Below are positions 23,207-33,311 of a stretch of 64,000 bases of DNA, in pieces. The position numbers and the translations under genes were made by a program. The notes beneath the pieces are model-generated. The model saw nothing but the letters and a program-made list of their open reading frames with translations. It did not search any database and was not told the origin of the DNA. Numbering within the stretch: position 1 is the stretch's first letter; each line of letters opens with the position of its first letter. Source of the DNA: Acetobacteraceae bacterium (GTDB lineage: Bacteria; Pseudomonadota; Alphaproteobacteria; Acetobacterales; Acetobacteraceae); NCBI GenBank assembly GCA_027482245.1, contig JAIXWG010000066.1, positions 109,735 through 173,734 on the forward strand, given 5' to 3'.

Positions 23207-24307
23207 TCAATAGCCCCGATGCGGCTCCGCCAGAAGGGGGAAGGCGGAATGGACATGCGGCACCACCAGCGGTTCCACCCGGTGCAGCATGGACTTCTCC
23301 GCGGCCGCGAAGCTGCTGGCGCCGAGCAGGCCGAGGCAGGTCTGCACCTCGTCCTCCAGCAGTTCCAGCACGCGCCGCACGCCATCCTGTCCAGCCGCCG
23401 CCAGGCCGTAGCAGTAGAGCCGCCCGATGCCGACAAGTTCGGCGCCCAGGATGATCGCCTTCACCAGGTCCGTGCCGCGGCTGATGCCGCCATCCATCCA
23501 GACGCGGGCGCGGCCGCCCACGGCCTCCACCACCTCCGGCAGCACGGCGAGCGATCCGCGCCCATGGTCCAGCTGCCGCCCGCCATGGTTGGAGACGTAG
23601 ACGACATCGATCCCGTGCTCGACGGCGATCGCCGCATCCTCCGCGGTGCCGATGCCCTTCAGGATGAGCTTCACGCCGGGATGCGCCGCGCGGACACGCG
23701 CGATGTCGGCCCAGGAGAGGGCGGCCTGGTGGTTCATGCCCTCGCTCCGCGCGCGCCAGTGCTTGACGAAGCGCTTGGCGATGTCGCGTTCGCGGCGGCT
23801 GTAATGGGCGGTGTCCACGGTGATGGCGAAGGCGTCGTAGCCGCTATCCATCGCGCGCCTGATGTGGCTGTCGATGAAGTCCGGCCCGCCGCGGACATAG
23901 AGCTGGAAGATCTTGGGCCCGTCCGGATTGGCCAGGGCGGAGCCCTCCAGCCCCGGTTCCGTCACGCTGCTGACGATGATCGGCACGCCGAAGGCCGAAG
24001 CCGCGCGCCCCGCCGTCGCCGCCCCGCCCGGATCGAAGCTGTCGAGCGAGCCCACGGGCGCGAGGGCCACCGGCAGCCGGATGCGCCGCTTGCCAAGGAA
24101 GTCGCCCGTGCAGTCCACGCGACTGACATCCCGCAGCACCCGCGGCCGGAAGGCCCAGGCATCGAGGGATGCGCGGTTGCGCTGCATCGTCGTCTCGGTC
24201 TCGGTCGCTCCGACCAGGTAGTCCCAGATATTGGCGTTGAGCCGCAGCTTCGCGGCCTTCACCAGTTCATGCAGCGTCTGGAAGCGTTCCTGACCCTCGG
24301 CCGACAT
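23207..24307 (-). CDS. FMN-dependent alpha-hydroxy acid dehydrogenase/oxidase
   Basis: About 366 aa; TIM-barrel enzyme of the LldD/glycolate oxidase family, which oxidises L-2-hydroxy acids using FMN. The family active-site pattern VSNHGGRQLDHG carries the catalytic His and the substrate-binding Arg. The FMN phosphate site DGGISRGTDLVKAIILGA follows, and LILKGIGTAEDA holds the FMN-binding Lys. ATG 24307 is preferred because GGGGGAG sits 9 nt upstream; ATG 24325 is an alternative. It lies 55 nt downstream of the glycogen operon on the same strand. Whether it is lactate, mandelate or another 2-hydroxy acid dehydrogenase cannot be told. Confidence 0.9.
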   Translation of the reverse strand: MSAEGQERFQTLHELVKAAKLRLNANIWDYLVGATETETTMQRNRASLDAWAFRPRVLRDVSRVDCTGDFLGKRRIRLPVALAPVGSLDSFDPGGAATAGRAASAFGVPIIVSSVTEPGLEGSALANPDGPKIFQLYVRGGPDFIDSHIRRAMDSGYDAFAITVDTAHYSRRERDIAKRFVKHWRARSEGMNHQAALSWADIARVRAAHPGVKLILKGIGTAEDAAIAVEHGIDVVYVSNHGGRQLDHGRGSLAVLPEVVEAVGGRARVWMDGGISRGTDLVKAIILGAELVGIGRLYCYGLAAAGQDGVRRVLELLEDEVQTCLGLLGASSFAAAEKSMLHRVEPLVVPHVHSAFPLLAEPHRGY

Positions 24308-24362
24308 CCCGCGCGTCTCCCCCATCGATGCCGCGCAGTCTGCAACGGGGGTGGCGTGGGGC

Positions 24363-27300
24363 CTAGAGAGGGCGCACGCCGCGCAGGGTTGCAAGGATCG
24401 CCTGCGCACGCGGCAGCGCCGTCAGGCCTGCGACCGGCACGGGCAGGCGGCGGCGCCAGTTCGGACGCTCCCGATCCGTGCCAGGCAGGTTCACGGCGAC
24501 GGTCTCTCCGGCCAGGTCTTCCGCCTGCACCAGCATGAGCGCGGAGGGCGTGCGCGCGACCAGCGCGTGGATGGCGCCGGCCAGGGCATCGTCCATGGGC
24601 GCGTCGGGGCCGGCGCCTTCCGGCAGCAGCCCTTCGTCGGCCAGCAGGGCGCAGAGCGCGGCGCGATCGGCGGCGCGCCTGGCATGTTCCGCCGCGGGGT
24701 CGGCCAGCAGGCCGAGCGCCTCCCGCTCCTCCAGATCGGCGCCGCTCCAGAAGCCGGCGAGCGTCGCCAGGTCATGCGTCGCGACGCAGGCGGCGGCGCG
24801 GGCGGGATAGTCGCGGGGTGGGCGGAAGCGCTCGCCCTCCTTCTCGAACCACAGCACGCGGTAGGACAGCACATCGGCGGATTGCAGCGCGGGGCCGATG
24901 CCCTCCGGCACCGTGCCGAGATCCTCCCCGACCACGAGGCAGCGTGCGCGGGTGCTCTCCAGCGCCAGCTGCCCCAGCATGTCCGCGAAGGGGTAGGCGA
25001 GGTAGGCGCCGTCCGACCCCTTTGCCCCCTCCGGCACCAGGAACAGGCGGCGCAGGCCGAGCACGTGGTCCACGCGCAGCGCCGCGGCGTGGCGCATATT
25101 GGCGCGGATCAGGCCGGCGAAGGCGGCGTGGCCCGTCTCCTGCGCATGACGCGGATCGGGCGGCGGCAGGGCCCAGACCTGGCCCTCCGCGCTGAAGGGA
25201 TCGGGCGGCGCGCCGACCGAGAAGCCGGGCAGGAAGCGGCCATCGCCAGACCAGATCTCCGCGCCATCCGGCGCCGCACCGACGGCGAGGTCGCGGTAGA
25301 GCCCGGCGCCGGCGCGCCCGGCCTCCGCCAGCTGCTGATCCGCCAGCCGCTGGCAGAAGGCGGCGAAGCCCACGGCATCGGCGTGACGTAAGGCGAAGGC
25401 GGCGACGGCGTGGTCATCGCCATGCCGCAGCCCGTCCGGCCAGCGCCGCGTGTCGGTGTGGCCCTGCTGCTCCGCGATGGCGATGTAGGTGCAGAAGCGG
25501 GCCAGCGCGCTGCCGGGCTCCGGCAGGGCGTCATTCGGCCCGGCCTCCCACGCCGCCCGCAGCACCGCGCGCTTCGCGGTCCAGACCGCTGCGTGGTCCA
25601 CGCTGGCGCCGGCGGCCAGCGCGCCCAGGCGGTCGCCTCCGGGCAGGCCCGACACATCGATGAAGATCGGGTCGAGGAAGCGGCGATCGCTGGGGTGGTA
25701 GGGGCTGGCGCGGCTGCGATCGACCGGCGTCAGCGCATGCGGCGGACTGAGGCCGAGGAAGGCCGCGCCCTGGTCCCGCGCCACGCGTGCCAGTTCGGCG
25801 ACGGCGCTGAAATCCCCGATCCCCTGGTCCGCCGCGCCGCGCAGCGCATAGATCTGCGCCGCGATGCCGAAGCGCGGCCGGTCCAGCAGCGGCGGCACGA
25901 AGCAGCGCGCGGGCACGATGGAGAGCAAACAGCGCATCTCCGGCACCACCTCGTCGAACAGGACGTGGCGCCCCTCCGGCAAGGGCGGCAGCGCCACCAG
26001 CCGGTCCGCCGCCGCGCTGCCATCGGCCCTCGTCAGGCGGCGCGTCTCCCCCGCTTCGGGCGGCACGGCCCAGCGATGCTCGCTGCCATCCTCGCAGGTG
26101 ATGCGCAGCATCACGGGGCGGTCGGACAGCGCCATCGGCAAAGGCTGCCCCGCGCGCAGCGTGGCGGAGGAAGGCAGCGCCCGCTGCCCCGAAAGCCGTG
26201 CCAGGCTGCCCCGCATCGCGTCCCGGTTGCCCGCCGGCAGGCCCATCGCGCCGAGCAGCGCCGTCAGCGTCTCCACCGGCACCTCATGCCGCTCACCGGA
26301 GATCGCGTGCCACACAGGGTCGATCCCCGCCGCCAGGGCGAGGCGCGCCAGCAGCGCGGGATCATCGGCGGGCGTGCGCGCGGCGATCGCTTCCTCCGCC
26401 AGCAGCAGCACGGCGCGGGCGGGCAGCGTCTCCGGCAGCCCAGCGGCGTCCGGCGCGCTGCTGTCCGCCAGCAGGCGCCAGGCGCGGCCGGGGCGGGCGG
26501 GGGGCAGCACGAGCGTCGTGGCGTCGCCGGCATTCAGCGCCACCAGGCAGCGATCGCCCCGCGCCTGCAGCATTGCGACCAGCGCGCGGCAATCGCCGTC
26601 GTGCCAGCGATCCATCGCCGCGCCATCCGGCCGTAGCCACATCACATCCGGCACGCCATCCGCATCCCGTTCGCCGGTCAGCGCCGCGCCGTCATGCAGC
26701 GCGGGATGGGCGAGGCGCGCCGCCACCAGCCGCTGCGTGAAGCCGATCAGCGCGTGGTCCGCGCCATCCCAGTCGAACCAGGACAGCGCCTTGTCCTGCG
26801 CATAGGCGTTGTTGTTGCCGCCCTGGCTGCGCCCGGCCTCGTCGCCCATGGAGAGCATGGGCGTGCCGCGCGCCAGCAGCAGCGTCGCCAGCAGCGCGCG
26901 CGCATCGGCGGCGCGGCGGGCGTTGATGGCGGGATCGTCGCTCGGCCCCTCCGCGCCATTGTTCCAGGACTTGTTGTCGTCCGTGCCGTCGCGGTTGTCC
27001 TCGCCATTCCCGTGGTTGCGCTTGGCGGTGAAGCTGACGAGGTCCCGCAGCGTGAAGCCATCATGCGCCGTGACGAAGTTCACGCTGTCCGTCAGCGACC
27101 GCCCGCGGAAGGCATCGGCGGAGCCCGCGAGCCTGGTGGCCAGCGCGCCGACCATGCCGCCATCGCCGCGCCAGAAGCGGCGCACATCGTCGCGGAAGCG
27201 GTCGTTCCACTCGCCCCAGCCCGCGGGGAAGGCGCCGAGCCGATAGCCATCCCGCCCGATGTCCCAGGGCTCCGCGATGATGAACAGGTCGCGCAGCACG

Positions 27301-28376
27301 GGGTCCTGGCGCATGGCCTGGATCATCGGCGCATCGGGATCGAATTCGTGCTCCCGCCGCGCCAGCGTCGTCGCGAGATCGAGCCGGAAGCCGTCCAGCC
27401 CGGCCTGTTCGGCCCAGGCCCTCAGCGCATCCATCGCCAGCCGCAGGCCCCAGGGCCGGTCCAGCGCCAGCGCATGGCCGCAGCCCGTGTCATCGACATA
27501 GCGGCGCGGATCATCCCCCCGCAGCCGGTGGAAGGCGGCATTGCCGAGGCCCTTCAGCGACAGCGTCGGGCCGAGCTGGTCGCCCTCCCCGCTGTGGTTC
27601 AGGACGACGTCGAGCACGACGGCGATGCCGGCCTGCTGCAAGGCCGAGACCGCCACCCGCACCTCCGCCATCCCGCCCGGCGCCAGGCCGGGATCGGGGG
27701 CGAGCATCGCGACCGGGTTGTAGCCCCAGTAGTTGGTGAGCCCGAGCGGCGGCAGGTGCCTCTCATCGATCCAGGCAGCCGCCGGCAGCAGCTCCACGCA
27801 GGTCACGCCGAGGGTGCGGAGATGGTCGATGGCGGCGGGATGGCCGAGGCCCGCGAAGGTGCCGCGGATCGCTTCCGGCACGCCGGGATGCGTCGCCGTG
27901 AAGCCCTTCACATGCAGCTCGTAGATCACCTGTGGGCCGCGCGGCCCGCTGCGGCGGATGGGCGGCAGCGGTGCGGCCAGCACCGCCTTCGGCATGAAGG
28001 GCGCGCTGTCCGCCTCGTCCGGCGTCTCGCCCGTGTCGAACAGCGCGGGATGCACCGTGAAGCGGCGGTCGATCCGGCGCGCCCAGGGATCCATCAGCAG
28101 CTTGCGCGGGTTGAAGCGGTGGCCGTGCCAGGGCTCGAAGGGGCCTTCGACACGCAACCCGTAGCGCGTGCCCTCCGCGATGCCCGCGACATGGCCGTGA
28201 TGGACGTCGCCCGATCGCCCCGGCAGGCGGATGCGCGCGACTTCCCTGTCCTGGTCGTCGAAGACGCAGACGAAGACCGCCGTCGCCCCCGGCGCCGGAT
28301 ACGCGAAATTCGCGCCCGTCTCGTCAAGCGTCGCGCCGAGCGGTTCGGGCAGGCCCGGCGTGGCGTCAGCCTGCAT
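24363..28376 (-). CDS. Bifunctional GlgX-MalQ fusion: glycogen debranching enzyme / 4-alpha-glucanotransferase
   Basis: 1337 aa in one uninterrupted frame. Residues 1-660 are GlgX (isoamylase-type GH13): an N-terminal CBM48-like domain, nucleophile Asp333 (DGFRLDLA), acid/base Glu369 (IIAEPWD) and HD438-439. Residues about 668-1337 are MalQ (GH77): Asp1103 (RVDHVLG), Glu1151 (GEDLGT) and Asp1202 (THDLAT). GlgX removes the limit-dextrin branches left by GlgP, and MalQ recycles the resulting maltooligosaccharides. ATG 28376 overlaps the end of glgA by 11 nt. It is the last gene of the glg operon. The two enzymes are normally separate genes. Confidence 0.92.
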   Translation of the reverse strand: MQADATPGLPEPLGATLDETGANFAYPAPGATAVFVCVFDDQDREVARIRLPGRSGDVHHGHVAGIAEGTRYGLRVEGPFEPWHGHRFNPRKLLMDPWARRIDRRFTVHPALFDTGETPDEADSAPFMPKAVLAAPLPPIRRSGPRGPQVIYELHVKGFTATHPGVPEAIRGTFAGLGHPAAIDHLRTLGVTCVELLPAAAWIDERHLPPLGLTNYWGYNPVAMLAPDPGLAPGGMAEVRVAVSALQQAGIAVVLDVVLNHSGEGDQLGPTLSLKGLGNAAFHRLRGDDPRRYVDDTGCGHALALDRPWGLRLAMDALRAWAEQAGLDGFRLDLATTLARREHEFDPDAPMIQAMRQDPVLRDLFIIAEPWDIGRDGYRLGAFPAGWGEWNDRFRDDVRRFWRGDGGMVGALATRLAGSADAFRGRSLTDSVNFVTAHDGFTLRDLVSFTAKRNHGNGEDNRDGTDDNKSWNNGAEGPSDDPAINARRAADARALLATLLLARGTPMLSMGDEAGRSQGGNNNAYAQDKALSWFDWDGADHALIGFTQRLVAARLAHPALHDGAALTGERDADGVPDVMWLRPDGAAMDRWHDGDCRALVAMLQARGDRCLVALNAGDATTLVLPPARPGRAWRLLADSSAPDAAGLPETLPARAVLLLAEEAIAARTPADDPALLARLALAAGIDPVWHAISGERHEVPVETLTALLGAMGLPAGNRDAMRGSLARLSGQRALPSSATLRAGQPLPMALSDRPVMLRITCEDGSEHRWAVPPEAGETRRLTRADGSAAADRLVALPPLPEGRHVLFDEVVPEMRCLLSIVPARCFVPPLLDRPRFGIAAQIYALRGAADQGIGDFSAVAELARVARDQGAAFLGLSPPHALTPVDRSRASPYHPSDRRFLDPIFIDVSGLPGGDRLGALAAGASVDHAAVWTAKRAVLRAAWEAGPNDALPEPGSALARFCTYIAIAEQQGHTDTRRWPDGLRHGDDHAVAAFALRHADAVGFAAFCQRLADQQLAEAGRAGAGLYRDLAVGAAPDGAEIWSGDGRFLPGFSVGAPPDPFSAEGQVWALPPPDPRHAQETGHAAFAGLIRANMRHAAALRVDHVLGLRRLFLVPEGAKGSDGAYLAYPFADMLGQLALESTRARCLVVGEDLGTVPEGIGPALQSADVLSYRVLWFEKEGERFRPPRDYPARAAACVATHDLATLAGFWSGADLEEREALGLLADPAAEHARRAADRAALCALLADEGLLPEGAGPDAPMDDALAGAIHALVARTPSALMLVQAEDLAGETVAVNLPGTDRERPNWRRRLPVPVAGLTALPRAQAILATLRGVRPL

Positions 28377-29808
28377 CGGCGATGGCGTCGCGATACAGCG
28401 CCGCATAGCGCTTCGCCGATCGCGTCCAGGACACATCCGTCGCCAGCGCGTTCTTCTGCAAACGCGCGAAACCCGCGCGGTCCCGCCACAGCGACGCCAC
28501 GCGCCAGACCGCGGCTTCCAGCATCTCCCGCTGCACGGGCGCGAAATGCACGCCGGTGCCCACCCCCTGCGCCAGCGCCATCTCGTTCGCGTCCACCACC
28601 GTGTCGGACAGCCCGCCGACATGCGCCACCAGCGGCACCGCGCCGTAGCGCAGCGCGCAGAGCTGGGCGAGGCCGCAGGGCTCGAAGCGGCTCGGCACCA
28701 GCACGACATCGGCGCCGCCATAGATCAGCCGCGCCAGGCCCTCGTCATAGCCGATCTCGGCGCCGATGCGCCCGGGATGCGCCCAGGCTGCACCGCGCGC
28801 GCCATCCTCGATCGGCCGTTCACCGGTGCCGAGCAGCGCCAGCTGCGCGCCACAGCCGAGGATGGCCGGGATGGCGCCTAGGATCAGGTCCACGCCCTTC
28901 TGCCAGGTCAGCCTGCCGACAAAGCCCATCAGAAGCGCGTCCGGGTCTTCCTCCAGCCCGAGCCGCCGCTGCAGCGCCGCCTTGTTCGCCGCCCGGCCCG
29001 CCAGCTTCGCGGCAGAGAAATTCGCCGCCAGGTGCCGGTCCGTCGCCGGGTCCCACTCCGCGGTATCGATGCCGTTCAGGATGCCGGAGACCGCGCCCGC
29101 GCGGCCGCGCAGCAGCCCATCCAGCCCCATGCCCCACTCCGGCGTGCGGATTTCCGCGGCATAGGTGGGGGAGACGGTGGTGATGCGATCCGCATACCAC
29201 AGGCCGGCCTTCAGGAAGCCGATGGTGCCGAAATACTCCAGCCCCTCCACCGACAGGGCCTGCGGCGGCAGGCCGAGGCGCGGGAAGAGGTCGAGCGGAA
29301 ACTTGCCCTGGAAGGCCAGATTGTGGACCGTGAAGACGGAAGGTACGCGCTTCGCGCCGAAGCGCAGATAGGCCGGCGCCAGCCCCGCCTGCCAATCATG
29401 CGCGTGCACGACATCGAAGTTGACGTTGCGCACCCCGCCCGTCGCCAGCAGCGCCGCGATGGCGCCGAGGGCCGCGAAGCGCAGCGCATTGTCGCCCCAT
29501 TCCCCGCCATCCGGCGCCAGATAGGGGTTGCCCGTGCGGGCAAAGAGGTGCGGCGCGTCGATCGCGATGATGTCGAGCCCCGCGGCCTCGCCCCTCTGCA
29601 GCCGGGCCGGGCCACCGAACAGGTCGTCGATCCGCCGCAGCGCCCGCCCGCCGCCGAGCGCCGCCATCAGGGCGGGGTAGCCCGGGAGCAGCGTCGTGAC
29701 CTTCACGCCTTCCGCCGCCAGCGCCGCCGGCAGCGCGCCGGCCACATCGGCCAGGCCGCCGGTCTTGATCAGCGGCACGCATTCCGAAGCGACCGACAGA
29801 ACCTTCAC
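28366..29808 (-). CDS. glgA: Glycogen synthase
   Basis: A 480-aa GT5 enzyme that extends alpha-1,4-glucan from ADP-glucose. It opens with VLSVASECVPLIKTGGLADV, with the ADP-glucose-binding KTGGL at 15-19. The C-terminal half holds GFVGRLTWQKGVDLI and the retaining-GT ESRFEPCGL-type motif, here VPSRFEPCGLAQL. The start is GTG 29808, which overlaps the glgC stop (GTGA). It overlaps the GlgX-MalQ gene by 11 nt. It is in the operon with the ADP-glucose source, GlgC. Confidence 0.96.
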   Translation of the reverse strand: MKVLSVASECVPLIKTGGLADVAGALPAALAAEGVKVTTLLPGYPALMAALGGGRALRRIDDLFGGPARLQRGEAAGLDIIAIDAPHLFARTGNPYLAPDGGEWGDNALRFAALGAIAALLATGGVRNVNFDVVHAHDWQAGLAPAYLRFGAKRVPSVFTVHNLAFQGKFPLDLFPRLGLPPQALSVEGLEYFGTIGFLKAGLWYADRITTVSPTYAAEIRTPEWGMGLDGLLRGRAGAVSGILNGIDTAEWDPATDRHLAANFSAAKLAGRAANKAALQRRLGLEEDPDALLMGFVGRLTWQKGVDLILGAIPAILGCGAQLALLGTGERPIEDGARGAAWAHPGRIGAEIGYDEGLARLIYGGADVVLVPSRFEPCGLAQLCALRYGAVPLVAHVGGLSDTVVDANEMALAQGVGTGVHFAPVQREMLEAAVWRVASLWRDRAGFARLQKNALATDVSWTRSAKRYAALYRDAIADAG

Positions 29809-31076
29809 GACGCCAGGCGGTCCAGCATCGCCTGGGTGATCAGGCAGATGCCCTTCTCCGTGCGGCGGAAGCGGCGCGCATCCTCCACCGGGTCCTCGCC
29901 GACCACCATCCCTTCCGGGATCTTCACGCCGCGATCGACGACGACATTGGTCAGCCGCGCGCCACGCCCGACATCGACATAGGGCAGGATCACCGCACCA
30001 TCGATCTTCGCGAAGCTGTGCAGGTGCACGCCCGTGAACATCAGCGATTTGCGCGCCTGCGCGCCCGACACGATGCACCCGCCCGAGACGAGGGAGGCGA
30101 TCGCTTCGCCGCGCCGCCCATCGAGGTCATGCACGAACTTCGCCGGCGGCGTCACCTCCGCATAGGTCCAGATCGGCCAGTCACGGTCATAGAGGTCGAG
30201 CTCGGGCACCACGTCGGTCAGGTCGATGTTGGCTTCCCAATAGGCATCGACGGTGCCGACATCGCGCCAGTAGGGCTTCGATTCCGCGCGGGACCGGACG
30301 CAGGACCGTTCGAATCGATGCGCGACGGCCTTACCGTGCTTGACCAGGTAGGGGATGATGTCGTGCCCGAAGTCGCGCTGCGAATTCGGGTCCGCCGCGT
30401 CGCGCCGCAACTGGTCGAACAGGAACTTCGTCTCGAAGACGTAGATGCCCATGGAGGCCAGCGCCAGGTCCTCGCGCCCCGGGATGCCGGGCGGGTCCTT
30501 CGGCTTCTCCATGAAGTCCACGATCAGGCCGGTCTGGTCCACATGCATCACGCCGAAGCCGCGCGCATCCAGCCGCGGCACCGCGATGCAGCCCACCGTC
30601 ACGTCGGCGCCGCTCTCCACATGCTGCTGCAGCATGTGCTCGTAGTCCTGCTTGTAGATGTGGTCGCCCGCCAGGATCACCATGTGGCGCGGCGCCAGAT
30701 CCTCGATGATGTCGATGTTCTGGTACACGGCGTCGGCGGTGCCGAGGTACCAGTTCGCGCCATCGCCGCGCTGGCTCGCGGGCAGGATGTCGAAGGTCTC
30801 GTTCCGCTCCGGCCGCAGGAAGTTCCAGCCGCGCTGCAGGTGGCGGATCAGGCTGTGCGCCTTGTACTGCGTCGCGACCGCCAGGCGGCGGATGCCGGAA
30901 TTCATGGCGTTGGACAGAGCGAAGTCGATGATGCGCGACTTGCCGCCGAAATAGACCGCGGGCTTGGCGCGCCGGTCCGTGAGTTCCATGAGGCGCGAGC
31001 CCCGCCCGCCCGCCAGCACGAAGGCCATCGCCGTACGCGCCAGCGGAGCGCTCGCCTGGGTCCTGCTATTCGGCAT
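29805..31076 (-). CDS. glgC: Glucose-1-phosphate adenylyltransferase
   Basis: 423 aa. It makes ADP-glucose from glucose-1-phosphate and ATP, the committed step of glycogen synthesis. The nucleotide loop VLAGGRGSRLMELTDRRAKPAV is near residues 20-41, YFGGKSRIIDFALSN follows, and MEKPKDPP marks the sugar-phosphate site; the C-terminus is a left-handed beta-helix. It is normally an allosteric tetramer activated by glycolytic intermediates. ATG 31076 overlaps the end of glgB by 11 nt, and its stop overlaps the glgA start. Confidence 0.97.
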   Translation of the reverse strand: MPNSRTQASAPLARTAMAFVLAGGRGSRLMELTDRRAKPAVYFGGKSRIIDFALSNAMNSGIRRLAVATQYKAHSLIRHLQRGWNFLRPERNETFDILPASQRGDGANWYLGTADAVYQNIDIIEDLAPRHMVILAGDHIYKQDYEHMLQQHVESGADVTVGCIAVPRLDARGFGVMHVDQTGLIVDFMEKPKDPPGIPGREDLALASMGIYVFETKFLFDQLRRDAADPNSQRDFGHDIIPYLVKHGKAVAHRFERSCVRSRAESKPYWRDVGTVDAYWEANIDLTDVVPELDLYDRDWPIWTYAEVTPPAKFVHDLDGRRGEAIASLVSGGCIVSGAQARKSLMFTGVHLHSFAKIDGAVILPYVDVGRGARLTNVVVDRGVKIPEGMVVGEDPVEDARRFRRTEKGICLITQAMLDRLAS

Positions 31077-33309
31077 CGCTCTCCCCTTTCTCGTCCTCCG
31101 GCGCCTCTTCATCGGGCTCCGGACCCTCCGCCACCAGCCAGATGGTGCCGAGCGGCGGCACCGTAACCGTCGCGGAAGCAGGAAAGCCCTGGAAGGCCAT
31201 CCGTTCCGCCACCACCGCGCCCATGTTGCCGACACCCGATCCGCCATAGACCGTGGCATCGGTGTTCAGCACCTCACGCCACACCCCGATGCGCGGCAAC
31301 CCGAAGCGGATGCCGATCTGCGGCACCGGCGTCATGTTGCAGATCATCGCGACCGGCGCGCCAGCCTCTCCGTCAAAGCGCAGCCAGGAAAACATCGATC
31401 GCGTGCTGTCATCCGCATCGATCCAGCGAAACCCCTCGGGCTCCGCATCCCGCGCGTGCAGCGCGGGCATCGACCGGTACAGCAGGTTGAGGTCGCGGAC
31501 CAGGGTCTGCACGCCCTGGTGGGGGGCGTGCTGCAGCAGCCACCAGTCGATCTCCCGCGCCTCCGACCATTCGCGCCACTGCGCGATCTCGCCGCCCATG
31601 AAGAGCAGCTTCTTGCCGGGATGCGCCCACATCATCGCGTAGTAGGCGCGGAGTGTGGCGAAGCGCTGCCAGTCATCGCCGGGCAGCCGGCCCAGCAGCG
31701 ATCCCTTGCCGTGCACCACCTCGTCATGGCTCAGCGGCAGCACGAAATCCTCGGTGAAGGCGTACATCATCCCGAAGGTGATGAGGTCGTGGTGCCAGCG
31801 CCGGTGGATGGGATCGATGGCGAGGTAGCGGAGCGTGTCGTTCATCCACCCCATGTTCCACTTGAAGCGGAAGCCGAGCCCGCCTTCGCTGGCGGGGCGT
31901 GACACGCCAGGCCAGGATGTCGCCTCCTCTGCCACCATGATGGCGCCGGGATGCTCCTCCTCCACCAGCGCATTCACGTGGCGGAGGAAGGCGACGGCCT
32001 CCTGGTTTTCCGTGCCCCCCTCGGCGTTCGGGCGCCAGTCGCCGGGCGCGCGGCCGTGGTCGAGATGCACCATGGTGGAGACGGCATCGACGCGCAGCCC
32101 GTCCGCGTGGAACTCCTCCATCCAGTAGAGCGCGTTGGAGGCGAGGAAGGCCGCGACCTCGCGGCGGCCGTAGTCGAAGACCGCCGTGCCCCAGGCCTTG
32201 TGGAAGCCGCGCAGCGGGTCCGGGTCCTCGTACAGCGTCTGCCCGTCGAAGCGCGCCAGGCCGTGCACATCCTTCGGGAAATGCGCGGGCACCCAGTCCA
32301 GCAGCACCCCGATGCCGCGCGCATGGCAGGCGGCGATGAAGCGCTTGAGCCCGTCGGGGTCGCCCATCCGCGCGGTCGGCGCATGCAGGCCAATGGGCTG
32401 GTAGCCCCAGCTTTCGTCGAGCGGATGCTCCATCACCGGCATCAGCTCGACATGCGTGAACCCCATCCATTCGACATGCGGGATCAGGGAGCCGATCAGG
32501 TCGTCCCAGCTATAGAAGCCGCCGCCGGGATGCCGCCGCCAGGACGGCGCATGCACCTCATAGATGGAGATCGGCGCGCGCCGGTCCTGCGAGACGGCGC
32601 GCCCCTTCACGAAAGCCGCGTCGTCCCAGGCGAAGTCGCGATCCACCGGCACGAGCGACGCGGTGGAGGGCCGCAGCTCCGCCGCCCGGCCGAAGGGGTC
32701 CGCTTTCAGCGGCAGTACCGTGCCGTCCCGCGCCAGGATCTCATACTTGTAGGCCGCGCCGGCGCCGAGGCCGGGGATGAACAGCTCCCACAGCCCGCTA
32801 TCGACGCGCTTGCGCATGGGATGCCGCCGCCCGTCCCAGTCGTTGAAGGCGCCGACGACGGAGACGCGCGCCGCATTCGGCGCCCAGACCGCGAAGCGCG
32901 TGCCCGCCACGCCTTCATGCGCGACGGCATGCGCACCGAGCCGATGGTGCAGCCGCCGATGCGTGCCCTCCACCATCAGATGATCGTCGATCGGCCCGAG
33001 CGTCGGGCCGAAGCGGTAGGGGTCGTCGAACTCCCAGCTCGCGCCGCCGGCCGAGGCACGCAGCCGGTAGCCGAAGGGCGCTGCGCGGCCTGGCAGCAGC
33101 CCTTCGAACAGTGCGCCATCGCGGCGGGGCAGGGGGATGGGGTCGCCGCCGTCCCAGGGCAGCACCGCCAGCGCCTCCGCCCCCGGCACCAGCGCGCGGA
33201 TCACGATTCCGTCAGCGTGGCCGTGCGGGCCCAGGATGGCGAAGGGATCACCGTGACGCGCGGCCAGCAGGGCTTCGACCGCTGCCGGCGGGGCGCGCCA
33301 CGGCTCCAT
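31066..33309 (-). CDS. glgB: 1,4-alpha-glucan branching enzyme
   Basis: A 747-aa GH13 enzyme that makes alpha-1,6 branches. An N-terminal CBM48 region (ILGPHGHADG; FGYRLRASAG) is followed by a second carbohydrate-binding part (GTRFAVWAPNAARVSVVGAF). The catalytic barrel has YEVHAPSWRR, DWVPAHFPKD, the nucleophile Asp in GLRVDAVSTM and the acid/base Glu in MVAEEATSWP. ATG 33309 is 2 nt after the UGA of... the adjoining glgP gene, whose stop lies at 33312. It is part of the glgP-B-C-A-XQ operon. Confidence 0.97.
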   Translation of the reverse strand: MEPWRAPPAAVEALLAARHGDPFAILGPHGHADGIVIRALVPGAEALAVLPWDGGDPIPLPRRDGALFEGLLPGRAAPFGYRLRASAGGASWEFDDPYRFGPTLGPIDDHLMVEGTHRRLHHRLGAHAVAHEGVAGTRFAVWAPNAARVSVVGAFNDWDGRRHPMRKRVDSGLWELFIPGLGAGAAYKYEILARDGTVLPLKADPFGRAAELRPSTASLVPVDRDFAWDDAAFVKGRAVSQDRRAPISIYEVHAPSWRRHPGGGFYSWDDLIGSLIPHVEWMGFTHVELMPVMEHPLDESWGYQPIGLHAPTARMGDPDGLKRFIAACHARGIGVLLDWVPAHFPKDVHGLARFDGQTLYEDPDPLRGFHKAWGTAVFDYGRREVAAFLASNALYWMEEFHADGLRVDAVSTMVHLDHGRAPGDWRPNAEGGTENQEAVAFLRHVNALVEEEHPGAIMVAEEATSWPGVSRPASEGGLGFRFKWNMGWMNDTLRYLAIDPIHRRWHHDLITFGMMYAFTEDFVLPLSHDEVVHGKGSLLGRLPGDDWQRFATLRAYYAMMWAHPGKKLLFMGGEIAQWREWSEAREIDWWLLQHAPHQGVQTLVRDLNLLYRSMPALHARDAEPEGFRWIDADDSTRSMFSWLRFDGEAGAPVAMICNMTPVPQIGIRFGLPRIGVWREVLNTDATVYGGSGVGNMGAVVAERMAFQGFPASATVTVPPLGTIWLVAEGPEPDEEAPEDEKGESDAE

Positions 33310-33311
33310 CC

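Noticed and set aside
28377..28721. N-terminal extension of the GlgX-MalQ frame
   Set aside because: It overlaps the end of glgA out of frame and is Arg/Trp/Cys-rich; the GlgX family start is ATG 28376.
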